Source: Candidatus Melainabacteria bacterium (lineage in GTDB: Bacteria > Cyanobacteriota > Vampirovibrionia > Obscuribacterales > Obscuribacteraceae). Taken from it: a stretch of 64,000 bases of DNA. The notes under the pieces were generated by a model. It was not told the DNA's origin, did no database searches, and was given only the letters and a program-made list of their open reading frames with translations. The position numbers were made by a program, and so were the translations under genes. How positions within the stretch are numbered: position 1 is the first letter of the stretch; the number at the start of each line of letters is the position of its first letter. The stretch lies in contig CP064963.1 in NCBI GenBank assembly GCA_016699165.1, positions 62,001 to 126,000 on the forward strand, written 5' to 3'. Of this stretch, positions 54,825-63,382 are shown one piece after another.

Positions 54825-55661
54825 TCAAATCCGGCTTTTGTTTCTGCCTCTAAGCATTCTATTAAGTTCGGCTTGAATTTCGCCTTCAAACGCCAGACTT
54901 AACTGCTTACAGGTGTTTTCAATAACATCGCGACTTTGACCCTTACTGTCATATTTCGCTTGATTATGCACATTCATCTGCCAGGCGCCGGGCAATGTAG
55001 CCAGACTCAATGGCATGGGTAACCAGGGAAAGAACGGTGTCACTGGAAAATAAGGAAGTTTCAAAAATGATGCAAGTTTGGATAGATTAAACAAATTGGG
55101 AGCAGCCTCATCACAGCCCATTGTGGACAATGGAAAAATCGGCACATTTTCTTCAACCGCTGGCAAGAAGCGAGTCCAGTCAAAGCCTTGCAAACGATAA
55201 CGCTGCGAATAGGGCTTGGCTAGACCGTTTAAGCCTTCAGGAAAAATAGCGACGATTTCGCCTTTGGAGAAAAGTCTTTTCATTGCGCTTGAAGACCATG
55301 GCACAAAGCCAATCTCACGTAAAAACGAATGGAGTCTTTCGTCTTGAATTGAGTCCAGGTCGTACATTATGTGAATGCGTTTGTGTAAATCTGAATGGGC
55401 TAATAGACCATAAGTAAGCATAAGTGTTTGCCAGGGCAATACGCTGCCTTGATTACCTACAATCAGAGCGGGACCGTCTTTTGGTAGTTTGTCCCAGCCT
55501 GTAAAATTGACTTTCCACCAGTCGGCGTACAAAAACTCAAGAAACGGTTTGAAGCGAGTCAGAGCTTTGATATCGAAACCATAATACTGATCCGAGCTTT
55601 CTGCTTTGTCTATGAATTCTTGATTTTTGGCTTCAAAATCAGGCTTGTTTGTCGATGTCAT
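54825..55661 (-). CDS. Acyltransferase paralogue lacking the HX4D catalytic pair
   Basis: 278-residue PlsC-type (glycerolipid acyltransferase) fold protein. Where the family has NHxxxxxD, it reads NQGSVLPWQ, so both the catalytic His and Asp are Gln. The downstream phosphate-binding motif remains as FPEGLNGLAKPY. The sequence aligns with the gene just upstream (55683), with the same order of motifs. ATG 55661 is preceded by AGAGGAAG. The gene begins 21 bases after the paralogue stop, suggesting co-expression. It may act as a partner or regulator of the intact enzyme, or bind lipid without catalysis (inference). Confidence 0.85.
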   Translation of the reverse strand: MTSTNKPDFEAKNQEFIDKAESSDQYYGFDIKALTRFKPFLEFLYADWWKVNFTGWDKLPKDGPALIVGNQGSVLPWQTLMLTYGLLAHSDLHKRIHIMYDLDSIQDERLHSFLREIGFVPWSSSAMKRLFSKGEIVAIFPEGLNGLAKPYSQRYRLQGFDWTRFLPAVEENVPIFPLSTMGCDEAAPNLFNLSKLASFLKLPYFPVTPFFPWLPMPLSLATLPGAWQMNVHNQAKYDSKGQSRDVIENTCKQLSLAFEGEIQAELNRMLRGRNKSRI

Positions 55662-55682
55662 AATTTCTTCCTCTAGACCTCG

Positions 55683-56606
55683 CTATTCTCTTGAATCGCT
55701 CTTCCAGCCGGTAAAAACCGACTTGCGTTCAGAGACCAATTTATTCAAGTCCTTCTGCACCTCATATTGTATTTCTCTTGCGATGCTAAGTACCAATTTT
55801 TTATCTTTCGCCCTCTCGGGTGGATAGCCAAGGTGAATGGGCTTGTGTACGTTAATGAGCCATTTTACTGGCAAGGGAAAGAACATAAGGGGAAATGGTA
55901 GCCAGGGAAATCCTGGAGTGAGTGGATAAAACGGCATACGCAGCAATAAAGCCAATTCTTTGACATTAACCATATTAGGAAATATCTCGTCACCACCAAC
56001 GGTGGCAATTGGTACTAAGGGTGTTTGTGTTTCGATCGCTAGTTTAACGAAACCTGGATGGAAATCGAGCACGCGATACTTGTATCTGTAAGGTTTTCCT
56101 ACCCCTCTAATCCCTTCAGGGTAGACACCTACTATTTCTTTGTTGGCAATTAATTTTTCGGCATTTTCAAGTGTAGCGCGCACCTGACCTGTTTCAGCAA
56201 CCCACTCGCGCAAGCCTGGAATATCATAAAACCAGTCTGTCACTAAATAACGCACACGACGCGGACTTTCGTGCGAGTTGCACATAGCCATAGTGAGCAT
56301 GCAGCCATCAAGTGGCAGAAGACCTGAGTGGTTGCCTACAAGAATAGTGGCTCCATCTCGTGGAATATTCTCGATTCCACGCACTTCTACTTTGAAATAA
56401 TCTTCATATAAAAAGCGAAAGAACGGCTCCCAGCGGGCAAAAGTTTCGATAGAAAATCCAAACTCATCGTCTTTGTCGGCGTATTTTTCAAAATAAGCCG
56501 GACTGCGATTAGCTAAAGCCTTGAGGGGATCGCTGAAAGTTAGCGTCTTACTATTTTTCCAATTAACCACAAGAATCCAAGCACTCCCGGACCAAAGGAA
56601 ATCCAA
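55683..56606 (-). CDS. Lysophospholipid acyltransferase-family protein (intact HX4D)
   Basis: 307-residue PlsC-type acyltransferase. The catalytic motif is intact as NHSGLLPLD (H and D five apart), and the acceptor-binding motif reads YPEGIRGVGKPY. Members acylate glycerophospholipids or sterol/monoacylglycerol-like acceptors. The frame opens with TTG at 56606, which has no obvious ribosome site. An internal GTG at 56570, 13 bases after GGGAG, is an alternative start, and the first 12 residues do not look conserved. It is divergent from ybaB. Confidence 0.88.
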   Translation of the reverse strand: MDFLWSGSAWILVVNWKNSKTLTFSDPLKALANRSPAYFEKYADKDDEFGFSIETFARWEPFFRFLYEDYFKVEVRGIENIPRDGATILVGNHSGLLPLDGCMLTMAMCNSHESPRRVRYLVTDWFYDIPGLREWVAETGQVRATLENAEKLIANKEIVGVYPEGIRGVGKPYRYKYRVLDFHPGFVKLAIETQTPLVPIATVGGDEIFPNMVNVKELALLLRMPFYPLTPGFPWLPFPLMFFPLPVKWLINVHKPIHLGYPPERAKDKKLVLSIAREIQYEVQKDLNKLVSERKSVFTGWKSDSRE

Positions 56607-56892
56607 GTGACCAAACGTCTGAGCAAATTGCGCGCCATCTCAGAGGATTTTTTCTTGCAGCTGTCTTGCTCGCTGTCACTGCAATTATCGTTTTTGTTCT
56701 CTGGACTCACTTCGACCATGGCTTATCTCCTTGTCGTGCCAATTATACTCAATAGCTATAAGGTTGCATTCCATATCTATACTCCTTATACAAGCCTGAT
56801 AAAGATTTTAGAAACTAGCAAGCAATAGGCTTTTTAGAGTGCGATAATTTCTGTGTAGCAGTAAAACCTAGACAGAGAGCGAAATAAAAAAT

Positions 56893-57225
56893 ATGAACCA
56901 ACCGGATATGGGTCAGTTGTTTCAGTCGATGCAGAAAATGCAGCAAGAAGTGTTGAAAATTCAACAAGAACTGCAAACTGCACAAGTTGAAGGAAGTGCC
57001 GGAGGCGGCGCTGTGACCGTGGTTTGCAATGGCGCCATGGAATTCACCAATATTAAAATTAAACCTGAGGCGCTGGATCCAGAAGATGCAGGCACTCTGG
57101 AAGACCTGGTCTTGATGGCTGTGAATGAAGCAATTAAAAAATGTCATAACCTGGCGCAAGACAAAATGGGACGCACTCTTGGTGGTCCTGGTGGTCTGGG
57201 ATTGCCTCCTGGTCTCGGGTTTTAA
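56893..57225 (+). CDS. ybaB: YbaB/EbfC nucleoid-associated protein
   Basis: 110-residue DNA-binding protein. An N-terminal helix with MQKMQQEVLKIQQELQTAQVEG is followed by the YbaB strand-rich core AVTVVCNGAMEFTNIKIKPEA, a helix, and a Gly-rich tail. It dimerises and binds DNA as a bridging or guardian protein. It precedes recR by 6 bases, the usual order in many bacteria, but dnaX is elsewhere (16405). The 286-base upstream region shared with the divergent acyltransferase presumably includes the promoter. Confidence 0.95.
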   Translation: MNQPDMGQLFQSMQKMQQEVLKIQQELQTAQVEGSAGGGAVTVVCNGAMEFTNIKIKPEALDPEDAGTLEDLVLMAVNEAIKKCHNLAQDKMGRTLGGPGGLGLPPGLGF

Positions 57226-57231
57226 AACTAG

Positions 57232-57828
57232 ATGCAATTTACACCTCCGCTTGCCCGACTGATTGAGCATTTTCAAAAACTGCCGGGTATCGGTCCCAAA
57301 TCTGCTCAGCGCATGGCTTTTCACGTGCTCAAAATGAGCATGCAAGATGTGGGTGAGTTTGCCGTGGCTCTGGTTGACTGCAAAGAGAAAGTACGCAACT
57401 GTAGCGAGTGCTTTCACTTATCCGCACAAGACCCGTGTGAAATATGCAGTAACGATAGACGCGACTTATCGACCATTTGTGTGGTGGCAGACGCAAGAGA
57501 CGTGATTGCTTTAGAGCGCACGCGTGAGTACAGAGGTCTTTATCATGTACTGACTGGCTTGATTTCGCCTTTAGAAGGTAAAGGTCCAGATGAGCTAACT
57601 ATTCGTGATTTGCTTGGGCGTGTGCAAAAACTTGGTGTCAAAGAAGTTATTCTTGCCATAAATCCGACAATTGAAGGCGATGCCACGGTTTTGTATGTAC
57701 AGAGTATTTTAAAATCGTTGCCTGTATCAATAACGCGAATTGCTTTTGGTCTGCCAGTTGGCTCCGACTTAGAATATGCCGATGATATTACTTTGAGCCG
57801 CTCACTTGCAGGTAGACGCGAAGTTTAA
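57232..57828 (+). CDS. recR: Recombination protein RecR
   Basis: 198-residue protein of the RecFOR pathway, which loads RecA on single-stranded DNA gaps. It has the helix-hairpin-helix LPGIGPKSAQRMAFH, a four-cysteine zinc finger (CSECFHLSAQDPCEIC), a Toprim segment (ICVVADARDVIALE) and the C-terminal Walker-like region (YADDITLSRSLAGRREV). The length is standard. It lies 6 bases after ybaB and convergent with dxs, 13 bases away. Confidence 0.97.
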   Translation: MQFTPPLARLIEHFQKLPGIGPKSAQRMAFHVLKMSMQDVGEFAVALVDCKEKVRNCSECFHLSAQDPCEICSNDRRDLSTICVVADARDVIALERTREYRGLYHVLTGLISPLEGKGPDELTIRDLLGRVQKLGVKEVILAINPTIEGDATVLYVQSILKSLPVSITRIAFGLPVGSDLEYADDITLSRSLAGRREV

Positions 57829-57841
57829 CTGGTTTGTGATT

Positions 57842-59803
57842 CTATGCCGGGCTGATTTTTTCAATAATTGATTTTGCGGTTAGTCCTACTTCTTGCAAAA
57901 GCAAGTTGCGGTCTCCATGTTGAATGAATCGGTCTGGAAGACCCATCACAGAAACGCGAGGGCGTTGGTTCGAATTGTTCAATTCGCTTGCCCACTCAAG
58001 CACTGCACTTCCAAAACCGCCTGAGCTTGTGCCTTCTTCGACTGTGATTAAGTGCAAGTCTTGTCCATGTTCGCTTACAAATGACTCAAGCATTTTTATA
58101 TCTAAGGGTTTTATTGAGCGAGCATTCACTACACTCACGCCACCTTCAATTTTGGATTCAAGTTCGCGTGCAGCTTCAAGTGCTGGAGCTAGCATCGCTC
58201 CACAAGCCAGAATTACTTTGTTGCTCTTGCCTGATTTTATTATTTCCCAAGTCTTGTAATCAAATTCTTTGAAATCACATGCGACACCATCAGTTAAATA
58301 ATTGTCTTCCGCTTTTTCTCTTGGAAAACGAATTGCAACAGGTCCACTTAAATTACGCAATGCCGAATAGACCATCTGGCGCAGTTCCGTTGCGTCTTTA
58401 GGGGCAAGCACAGTGAAGTTTGGAATACTGCGCAGAAAGGCTAAATCAAATTGACCCTGGTGTGTTTCGCCGTCTTCTACAAGACCGCCTCGATCTATGC
58501 CAAAGATAACTGGCAAATTCATTATGGCGACGTCATGAATAACCTGGTCCATCGCTCGTTGCAGAAAAGTAGAATAAATTGAAACGACTGGCTTTAATCC
58601 CATTTTGGCCATCCCAGCAGCCATAGTTACTGCGTGTTGTTCGCAAATTGCAACGTCGAAGAAGCGCTCAGGGTAAGCTTTGCCGAATTTAACTAAGCCG
58701 CTGCCTTCGGCCGTGGCTGGAGTGATTGCCACCATATTTGGTTCAAGCTCTGCACAATCAAGCAAGGCATCGGTGAAAACATGCGAATAAGTAAGTCCTT
58801 TATTCGTGTTTGAATCAGGGTCTTTAGCTTCGATTTTTTCTTTTAAGGTGGGCTCTAAGCTGTGCGCTTTGACACCGTGATACTTGATTGAATCTTCTTC
58901 AGCCGGTGTAAAGCCCTTGCCTTTGCGAGTGATGAGGTGCAGAATGTGCGGGGCTTCGAGGTCTTTAACCTTGTTTAGTGCGTCAATCACAGCTTCAACA
59001 TCATGTCCATCGATTGGACCTGAATAGTTGATGCCGAGCTTTTCAAAGACGATACCAGGATTTTCGAGCTTGTCTTTGGCTACTTGTTTGACTGACGTAA
59101 TTAGATTCATGAGCTTGGGATCAAGCGGCACCATATCTAGTTTGTCTTCGATCCAGTCAATTTTTTTCTTGATGTCTTTGTAGAAATAAGTTTCTTTGAT
59201 TCGCTTCATGTATTGCGAGTAACCGCCTACATTTTCGCTAATCGACATGTCGTTGTCGTTTAAAATTATAAGTACGTTTTTCTGAATATGGCCCAGGTGA
59301 TTGAGCGCTTCAAGCGCCATTCCGCCTGTCAGTCCACCGTCACCAATTAAGGCGATGATTTTTCTGTCTTCTTTTAAATGGTCTTTGGCAATGGCCATGC
59401 CCACGGCAAGCGATACTGATGTGGAGCTATGACCTGCAACAAAGGCGTCGTGCTCACTTTCTGTAGGACTTATAAATCCAGATAAACCTTGATACTGCCT
59501 TAGAGTAGCAAACTGATTGCGTCTGCCTGTGAGCATTTTATGAATGTAAGCTTGGTGGCCAACGTCCCACAAAATGCAATCTTTAGGTGTTTCAAAAACA
59601 TGGTGCAAGGCAAGAGTTATTTCAACTACACCTAAGTTGGATGCTAGATGCCCACCAGTTTTGTTGAGATTGAAAATAATTTCCTGGCGTATCTCGCGCG
59701 CAAGCTCTACTAATTGAGCTGGTTTGAGCTTTTTGACTTCACTTGGTCCAGTGATTGCGTCAAGAAAAGAAGGCTGAGATTTTGATTTGGCTAGTGTTTG
59801 CAT
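57842..59803 (-). CDS. dxs: 1-Deoxy-D-xylulose-5-phosphate synthase
   Basis: 653-residue thiamine-diphosphate enzyme that condenses pyruvate with glyceraldehyde 3-phosphate in the first step of the MEP isoprenoid pathway. The N-terminal half contains GHQAYIHKMLTGRR, AVGMAIAKDHL and the cofactor motif GDGGLTGGMALEALNHLG. The transketolase C-terminal part includes the catalytic Glu in CEQHAVTMAAGMAKMG and the segment GIDRGGLVEDGETHQG. The length fits the family. No riboswitch is apparent in the 208 bases upstream. Confidence 0.97.
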   Translation of the reverse strand: MQTLAKSKSQPSFLDAITGPSEVKKLKPAQLVELAREIRQEIIFNLNKTGGHLASNLGVVEITLALHHVFETPKDCILWDVGHQAYIHKMLTGRRNQFATLRQYQGLSGFISPTESEHDAFVAGHSSTSVSLAVGMAIAKDHLKEDRKIIALIGDGGLTGGMALEALNHLGHIQKNVLIILNDNDMSISENVGGYSQYMKRIKETYFYKDIKKKIDWIEDKLDMVPLDPKLMNLITSVKQVAKDKLENPGIVFEKLGINYSGPIDGHDVEAVIDALNKVKDLEAPHILHLITRKGKGFTPAEEDSIKYHGVKAHSLEPTLKEKIEAKDPDSNTNKGLTYSHVFTDALLDCAELEPNMVAITPATAEGSGLVKFGKAYPERFFDVAICEQHAVTMAAGMAKMGLKPVVSIYSTFLQRAMDQVIHDVAIMNLPVIFGIDRGGLVEDGETHQGQFDLAFLRSIPNFTVLAPKDATELRQMVYSALRNLSGPVAIRFPREKAEDNYLTDGVACDFKEFDYKTWEIIKSGKSNKVILACGAMLAPALEAARELESKIEGGVSVVNARSIKPLDIKMLESFVSEHGQDLHLITVEEGTSSGGFGSAVLEWASELNNSNQRPRVSVMGLPDRFIQHGDRNLLLQEVGLTAKSIIEKISPA

Positions 59804-60011
59804 ACAAATCCATCGATTGCTGCCGAATTACATCATAACAACCCAAAAGCCGCACAGATGTTAAAAACCGACCAGAAATGCATGACGTCTGTTAATGCTT
59901 GTTAAATGGTCTAATAGCTAGCGATTCGGGTCTTTTGCCAAGTCCCCATGTATAAGATATATAAAGGACGTTAAAACTTGTCTAAGCAAACAGCTTTTGC
60001 TAGCCAAATTT

Positions 60012-60548
60012 TTACCGCGAGGCAACTTTGCCATACATGAGCTGATCATAAAAGCGATCGTATTTGAAAATCGCTTTGCGAAGGCGACCTTCTAGCGCGA
60101 ATCCCGCTTTTTCAAGTATTCGTCCAGACGCTATGTTGTGATCGAAAGTACCTGCAAACACGCGTGTCATGCCCAATTCGTATAAGGCATAATCTGAGAC
60201 TGCAACTACCGCTTCCGACATGATGCCTCTGCCCCAGTGATCTTTGGCGAGCCAATAGCCAATCTCGGCTGAATAACGAAAAACGTCTCGTTGCAGTGTC
60301 AGCCCAATTCCGCCGCACGCCACATTGTCTACCACAATGGCAAAATGACACGTAGGTCTCACTTCCAGGGCAAAAGTGATCCAGTCAATGGCGTGTTCCT
60401 TTTTATATGGATAAGGAAAACTATCGCGCAATGTGGCTGAGACGTCTTTGTCGTTGGCTGCTTTTACAAGCGGCTTCACATCGTCGTAAGACCACGGGCG
60501 CAATAAAGCTCCACGTAACTGAAGAGTTTTTCTGCTCACTGGACCCAC
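60012..60548 (-). CDS. GNAT-family acetyltransferase (RimJ/RimL-like)
   Basis: 178-residue N-acetyltransferase. The fold runs from LRPWSYDDVKPLVKAANDKDV through CGGIGLTLQRD, the acetyl-CoA-binding loop in YWLAKDHWGRGIMSEAVVAV (R/QxxGxG/A-like), to FAGTFDHNIASGRILEKAGF. These regions are characteristic of the RimJ/RimL branch that modifies ribosomal proteins or small amines; the substrate is unknown. It begins 8 bases after the amino-acid permease gene on the same strand. Confidence 0.9.
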   Translation of the reverse strand: MGPVSRKTLQLRGALLRPWSYDDVKPLVKAANDKDVSATLRDSFPYPYKKEHAIDWITFALEVRPTCHFAIVVDNVACGGIGLTLQRDVFRYSAEIGYWLAKDHWGRGIMSEAVVAVSDYALYELGMTRVFAGTFDHNIASGRILEKAGFALEGRLRKAIFKYDRFYDQLMYGKVASR

Positions 60549-60556
60549 TTATATAC

Positions 60557-61978
60557 TTAGACTTCGAGCTTCGATTCTGGCTCTGGAGCCATCGAAATTG
60601 GAATATTCTTTTGGTTCAATCGGCTGTGCTTATAACCATATGCAAAATAAATAAGCAGTCCGAGTGGACATGTTATGGCGTATGCCTTGAGCACAGTGGG
60701 CTCCAGGTTGCATGCAAGTACCACACATCCAATTAGTCCAGGAAGGGCTACCAGAGGACTTACCGCCTTCAGGCGCATGGCACCAATACAAACAAAGGTA
60801 AATGCAACTAGAGTTCCTAGCACCATCATGTGGGCAATTTCGCCAAACTCCATGAACCCGGCAAATCCAGCAACTAATACTCCATTTAGAAGAATTCCAT
60901 ATGTTGGACTGCCGTTTTTCACTTTGGTGAAAAGAGGCGGAAGGAGACCGTCTTCAGCCATGTTGCGGAAAATTCTAGGTCCACCCATACAAAGCACAAG
61001 CAATACATTGAAAATACCAAGAACCGCACCGCCTGCAATAAATGTTGCAGTCCAATCTTCACCAACTGATGCCAGAAGTTTAGCCAAAGGAGCTGCAGCT
61101 TCTGAACCAACAAATAGTTCGTTCTTGTGTCCATCGATAAAGCACGGAGCAAGACCGGTGGCCACTGCCATTACCGTGACATAGAGCAGTGAGACAAGGG
61201 CAATACAAATAAAGGTTCCCATCTTGGTGTCTTTTTGCGATTTCGATTCGCGCGCAAATGTATAAAGAGCGTCAAAGCCAACAAAGGGGAAAACAGCTAC
61301 TGCAGCACCTTGCAAGACGCCTTGGATGCCCATTGGCATGAAAGGCTGCCAGTTAGCGGGATTCACATGAGGGATACCGACAGCTAAGAACATCACAAGT
61401 AGCGCGATTTTCAAAATTACGAGCATCAAATTCAGTTTGGCTGATTTGCTAACTCCGCCGTAAATTAGGATGGCGGTTATCACAATGATGACGCCGATGG
61501 CTATGACATTGACACCAAATTCATAGTGTCCGTCGACCATTCTAGGTCCAGCCCAAAATGGATCAACTTTGAATTTGCAGGCAGTTTGCAAGTAAACACT
61601 CCAGGCGATTGCTACTGCAGAAGCGCCGAAACTGTATTCCATGAACAGTCCAAAAGAAACGATCCAGGCGATGAGCTCACCCATTGAGTGATAGGTGTAG
61701 CTATAAGCAGAAGTCCCGTTTGGCATTAGTCGCGAAAACTTTTCATAACAGATGGCGACGAATAAAATAATGACGCCAGTGATCACAAATGACAGTATGC
61801 CAGCAGGACCGGCTTTGCCTGCGATGATTCCTGGCATGGCGAAGATGCCAGCGCCGATGGTGGCACCAATACCTAAGGCGGCAAGCATGATCCAACCTAA
61901 GTGTTTCGGGGTATCAGATAAATCTAATCCGTCAGCTTGTGATGGCACACGTCGAAACAAATCAGTCATTAATGACAT
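60557..61978 (-). CDS. APC-family amino-acid permease
   Basis: 473-residue (from the ATG at 61978) polytopic transporter with about twelve to fourteen membrane helices. The first helix carries the conserved GIGATIGAGIFAMPG substrate and sodium/proton-binding motif. The segment AVFPFVGFDALYTFARESKSQKD also resembles cationic amino-acid transporters. The upstream ATG at 62047 would extend the N-terminus by 23 residues and leave only 35 bases for two divergent promoters, so I choose 61978 (61969 is equally possible). It probably takes up amino acids for use as carbon or nitrogen sources. Confidence 0.9.
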   Translation of the reverse strand: MSLMTDLFRRVPSQADGLDLSDTPKHLGWIMLAALGIGATIGAGIFAMPGIIAGKAGPAGILSFVITGVIILFVAICYEKFSRLMPNGTSAYSYTYHSMGELIAWIVSFGLFMEYSFGASAVAIAWSVYLQTACKFKVDPFWAGPRMVDGHYEFGVNVIAIGVIIVITAILIYGGVSKSAKLNLMLVILKIALLVMFLAVGIPHVNPANWQPFMPMGIQGVLQGAAVAVFPFVGFDALYTFARESKSQKDTKMGTFICIALVSLLYVTVMAVATGLAPCFIDGHKNELFVGSEAAAPLAKLLASVGEDWTATFIAGGAVLGIFNVLLVLCMGGPRIFRNMAEDGLLPPLFTKVKNGSPTYGILLNGVLVAGFAGFMEFGEIAHMMVLGTLVAFTFVCIGAMRLKAVSPLVALPGLIGCVVLACNLEPTVLKAYAITCPLGLLIYFAYGYKHSRLNQKNIPISMAPEPESKLEV

Positions 61979-62082
61979 GCAAAATACCCGCTTGAAAAAC
62001 TTGTCAATACTCTTGAAAATCGGTGAACGTAAAGAAAGTGCTAGCATAATACTTTCCTGGGTTTTTTCATGAGGAATTTGAC

Positions 62083-63372
62083 ATGTCTAATCAGGTGAAA
62101 AGCGCGGCAGTGATAGGTGCAGGAGCCATGGGAGGCGGGATTGCACAGGTTCTCAGCCAAGCTGGCGTTCGTGTTTTCCTAAAAGACATTAACGAAGATT
62201 TCGTCAGTCGCGGGCTTGCAAACATAAAGAAGATGTTTGATTCGCGGGTTGCCAAAGAAGTCTTAACGCGTGAGAAGGCAGACGAACTCTTCGCTAACAT
62301 CATCGGCACGACCAAGTACGAAGATATTGACAAGGGTGTCGACCTGATAATCGAAGCCGCCTCTGAAGTAATTGATATCAAACTGGATATTTTCAGAACT
62401 CTTGATAAACACTGCGGACCAAACACAATTCTTGCAAGCAACACATCAGCACTTTCAATTTCTCAAATTGCAGCAGTAACAAATCGTCCAGAGCGAGTGC
62501 TTGGAATTCACTTTTTCAACCCTGCTCAAGCAATGAAATTAGTGGAAGTAATTCCCGGTGTAAAAACCGACAAAGAAGTTGTGCAAAGCATAATGGACTT
62601 GTGCCAAAACAATCTTGGCAAAGCACCAGTCAAAGTAAAAGAATGTCCTGGCTTTCTTGTAAATCGAATTCTCTTTCCTTATATGAACGAAGCTCTGTAC
62701 GTTTTGCAGGAAGGCAAATTCAGCCCTGAAGAAATTGACCAAAAAGCGCTTGAGTTTGGTCTTCCCATGGGACCGCTTACACTTTTTGATTTAACTGGTA
62801 TCGATATTTGCGCCCATGTAGTTGATTTTCTTTATGCCGAATACGGTCCACGCTTCAAGCCAGCAGAGCTGCTTTTAGTGATGATGGAAGAAAAGGTTTT
62901 GGGTCAAAAAACTGGCGCTGGATTTTATGTTCATTCAAAAGATCGTGACAAAAATGCAGCAAAGGAAGTAAATCCACATCTTTCTGAATTGCTCAAGAAA
63001 GCAAATGCACGCGTTAAAGATGCACCTGTATCTAAGGCAGACAAGTTTGAAGTTGAGCGCATTATGATGCCAATGTTCAACGAAGTTATGTATGCATTGC
63101 AAGAAGATGTTGTAGACGCTAAAGATGTAGACACTGCCGTGGCATTTGGACTTGGCTTGAAGCGCGGTATTTTGAGTCTGGCCAAAGAGCGCGGATTAGA
63201 AGCATGTCTTTTGCAATTGGAAAAATATCAAAGCGAACTTGGTGGCGATACAGCACAAGCAGAAAGATTCAGACCGGCATGGATGCTCAAAAAACTAGTG
63301 AGAGCACAAGTGCATGATTTTGATGCTCTTCTGAGCACCTGTAGCAAAAAAGAGCCAGTAGCGGCCAAGTGA
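62083..63372 (+). CDS. 3-Hydroxyacyl-CoA dehydrogenase with duplicated C-terminal domain
   Basis: 429-residue NAD-dependent dehydrogenase that probably converts 3-hydroxyacyl-CoA to 3-ketoacyl-CoA (beta-oxidation or butanoate metabolism). The N-terminal Rossmann domain has GAGAMGGGIAQVLSQAG and the segment NTSALSISQIAAVTNRPERV. The conserved HFFNPAQAMKLVEV is present, with catalytic His. Two 3HCDH C-terminal domains follow (about 185-280 and 300-400), whereas simple enzymes of about 282 residues have one. The second may pair internally, as in FadB-type proteins. GAGGAA lies before the ATG. The phasin-like protein at 30345 makes a polyester link conceivable. Confidence 0.92.
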   Translation: MSNQVKSAAVIGAGAMGGGIAQVLSQAGVRVFLKDINEDFVSRGLANIKKMFDSRVAKEVLTREKADELFANIIGTTKYEDIDKGVDLIIEAASEVIDIKLDIFRTLDKHCGPNTILASNTSALSISQIAAVTNRPERVLGIHFFNPAQAMKLVEVIPGVKTDKEVVQSIMDLCQNNLGKAPVKVKECPGFLVNRILFPYMNEALYVLQEGKFSPEEIDQKALEFGLPMGPLTLFDLTGIDICAHVVDFLYAEYGPRFKPAELLLVMMEEKVLGQKTGAGFYVHSKDRDKNAAKEVNPHLSELLKKANARVKDAPVSKADKFEVERIMMPMFNEVMYALQEDVVDAKDVDTAVAFGLGLKRGILSLAKERGLEACLLQLEKYQSELGGDTAQAERFRPAWMLKKLVRAQVHDFDALLSTCSKKEPVAAK

Positions 63373-63382
63373 GCTTTGCAAA

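Noticed and set aside
56607..56828. Possible 73-residue membrane peptide upstream of ybaB
   Set aside because: No ribosome site, begins exactly at the edge of the divergent acyltransferase gene, and no conserved pattern seen; likely noncoding.
59804..60011. Thiamine riboswitch upstream of dxs or tRNA
   Set aside because: The CUGAGA and related thi-box sequences are absent, and no tRNA-like fold is visible.
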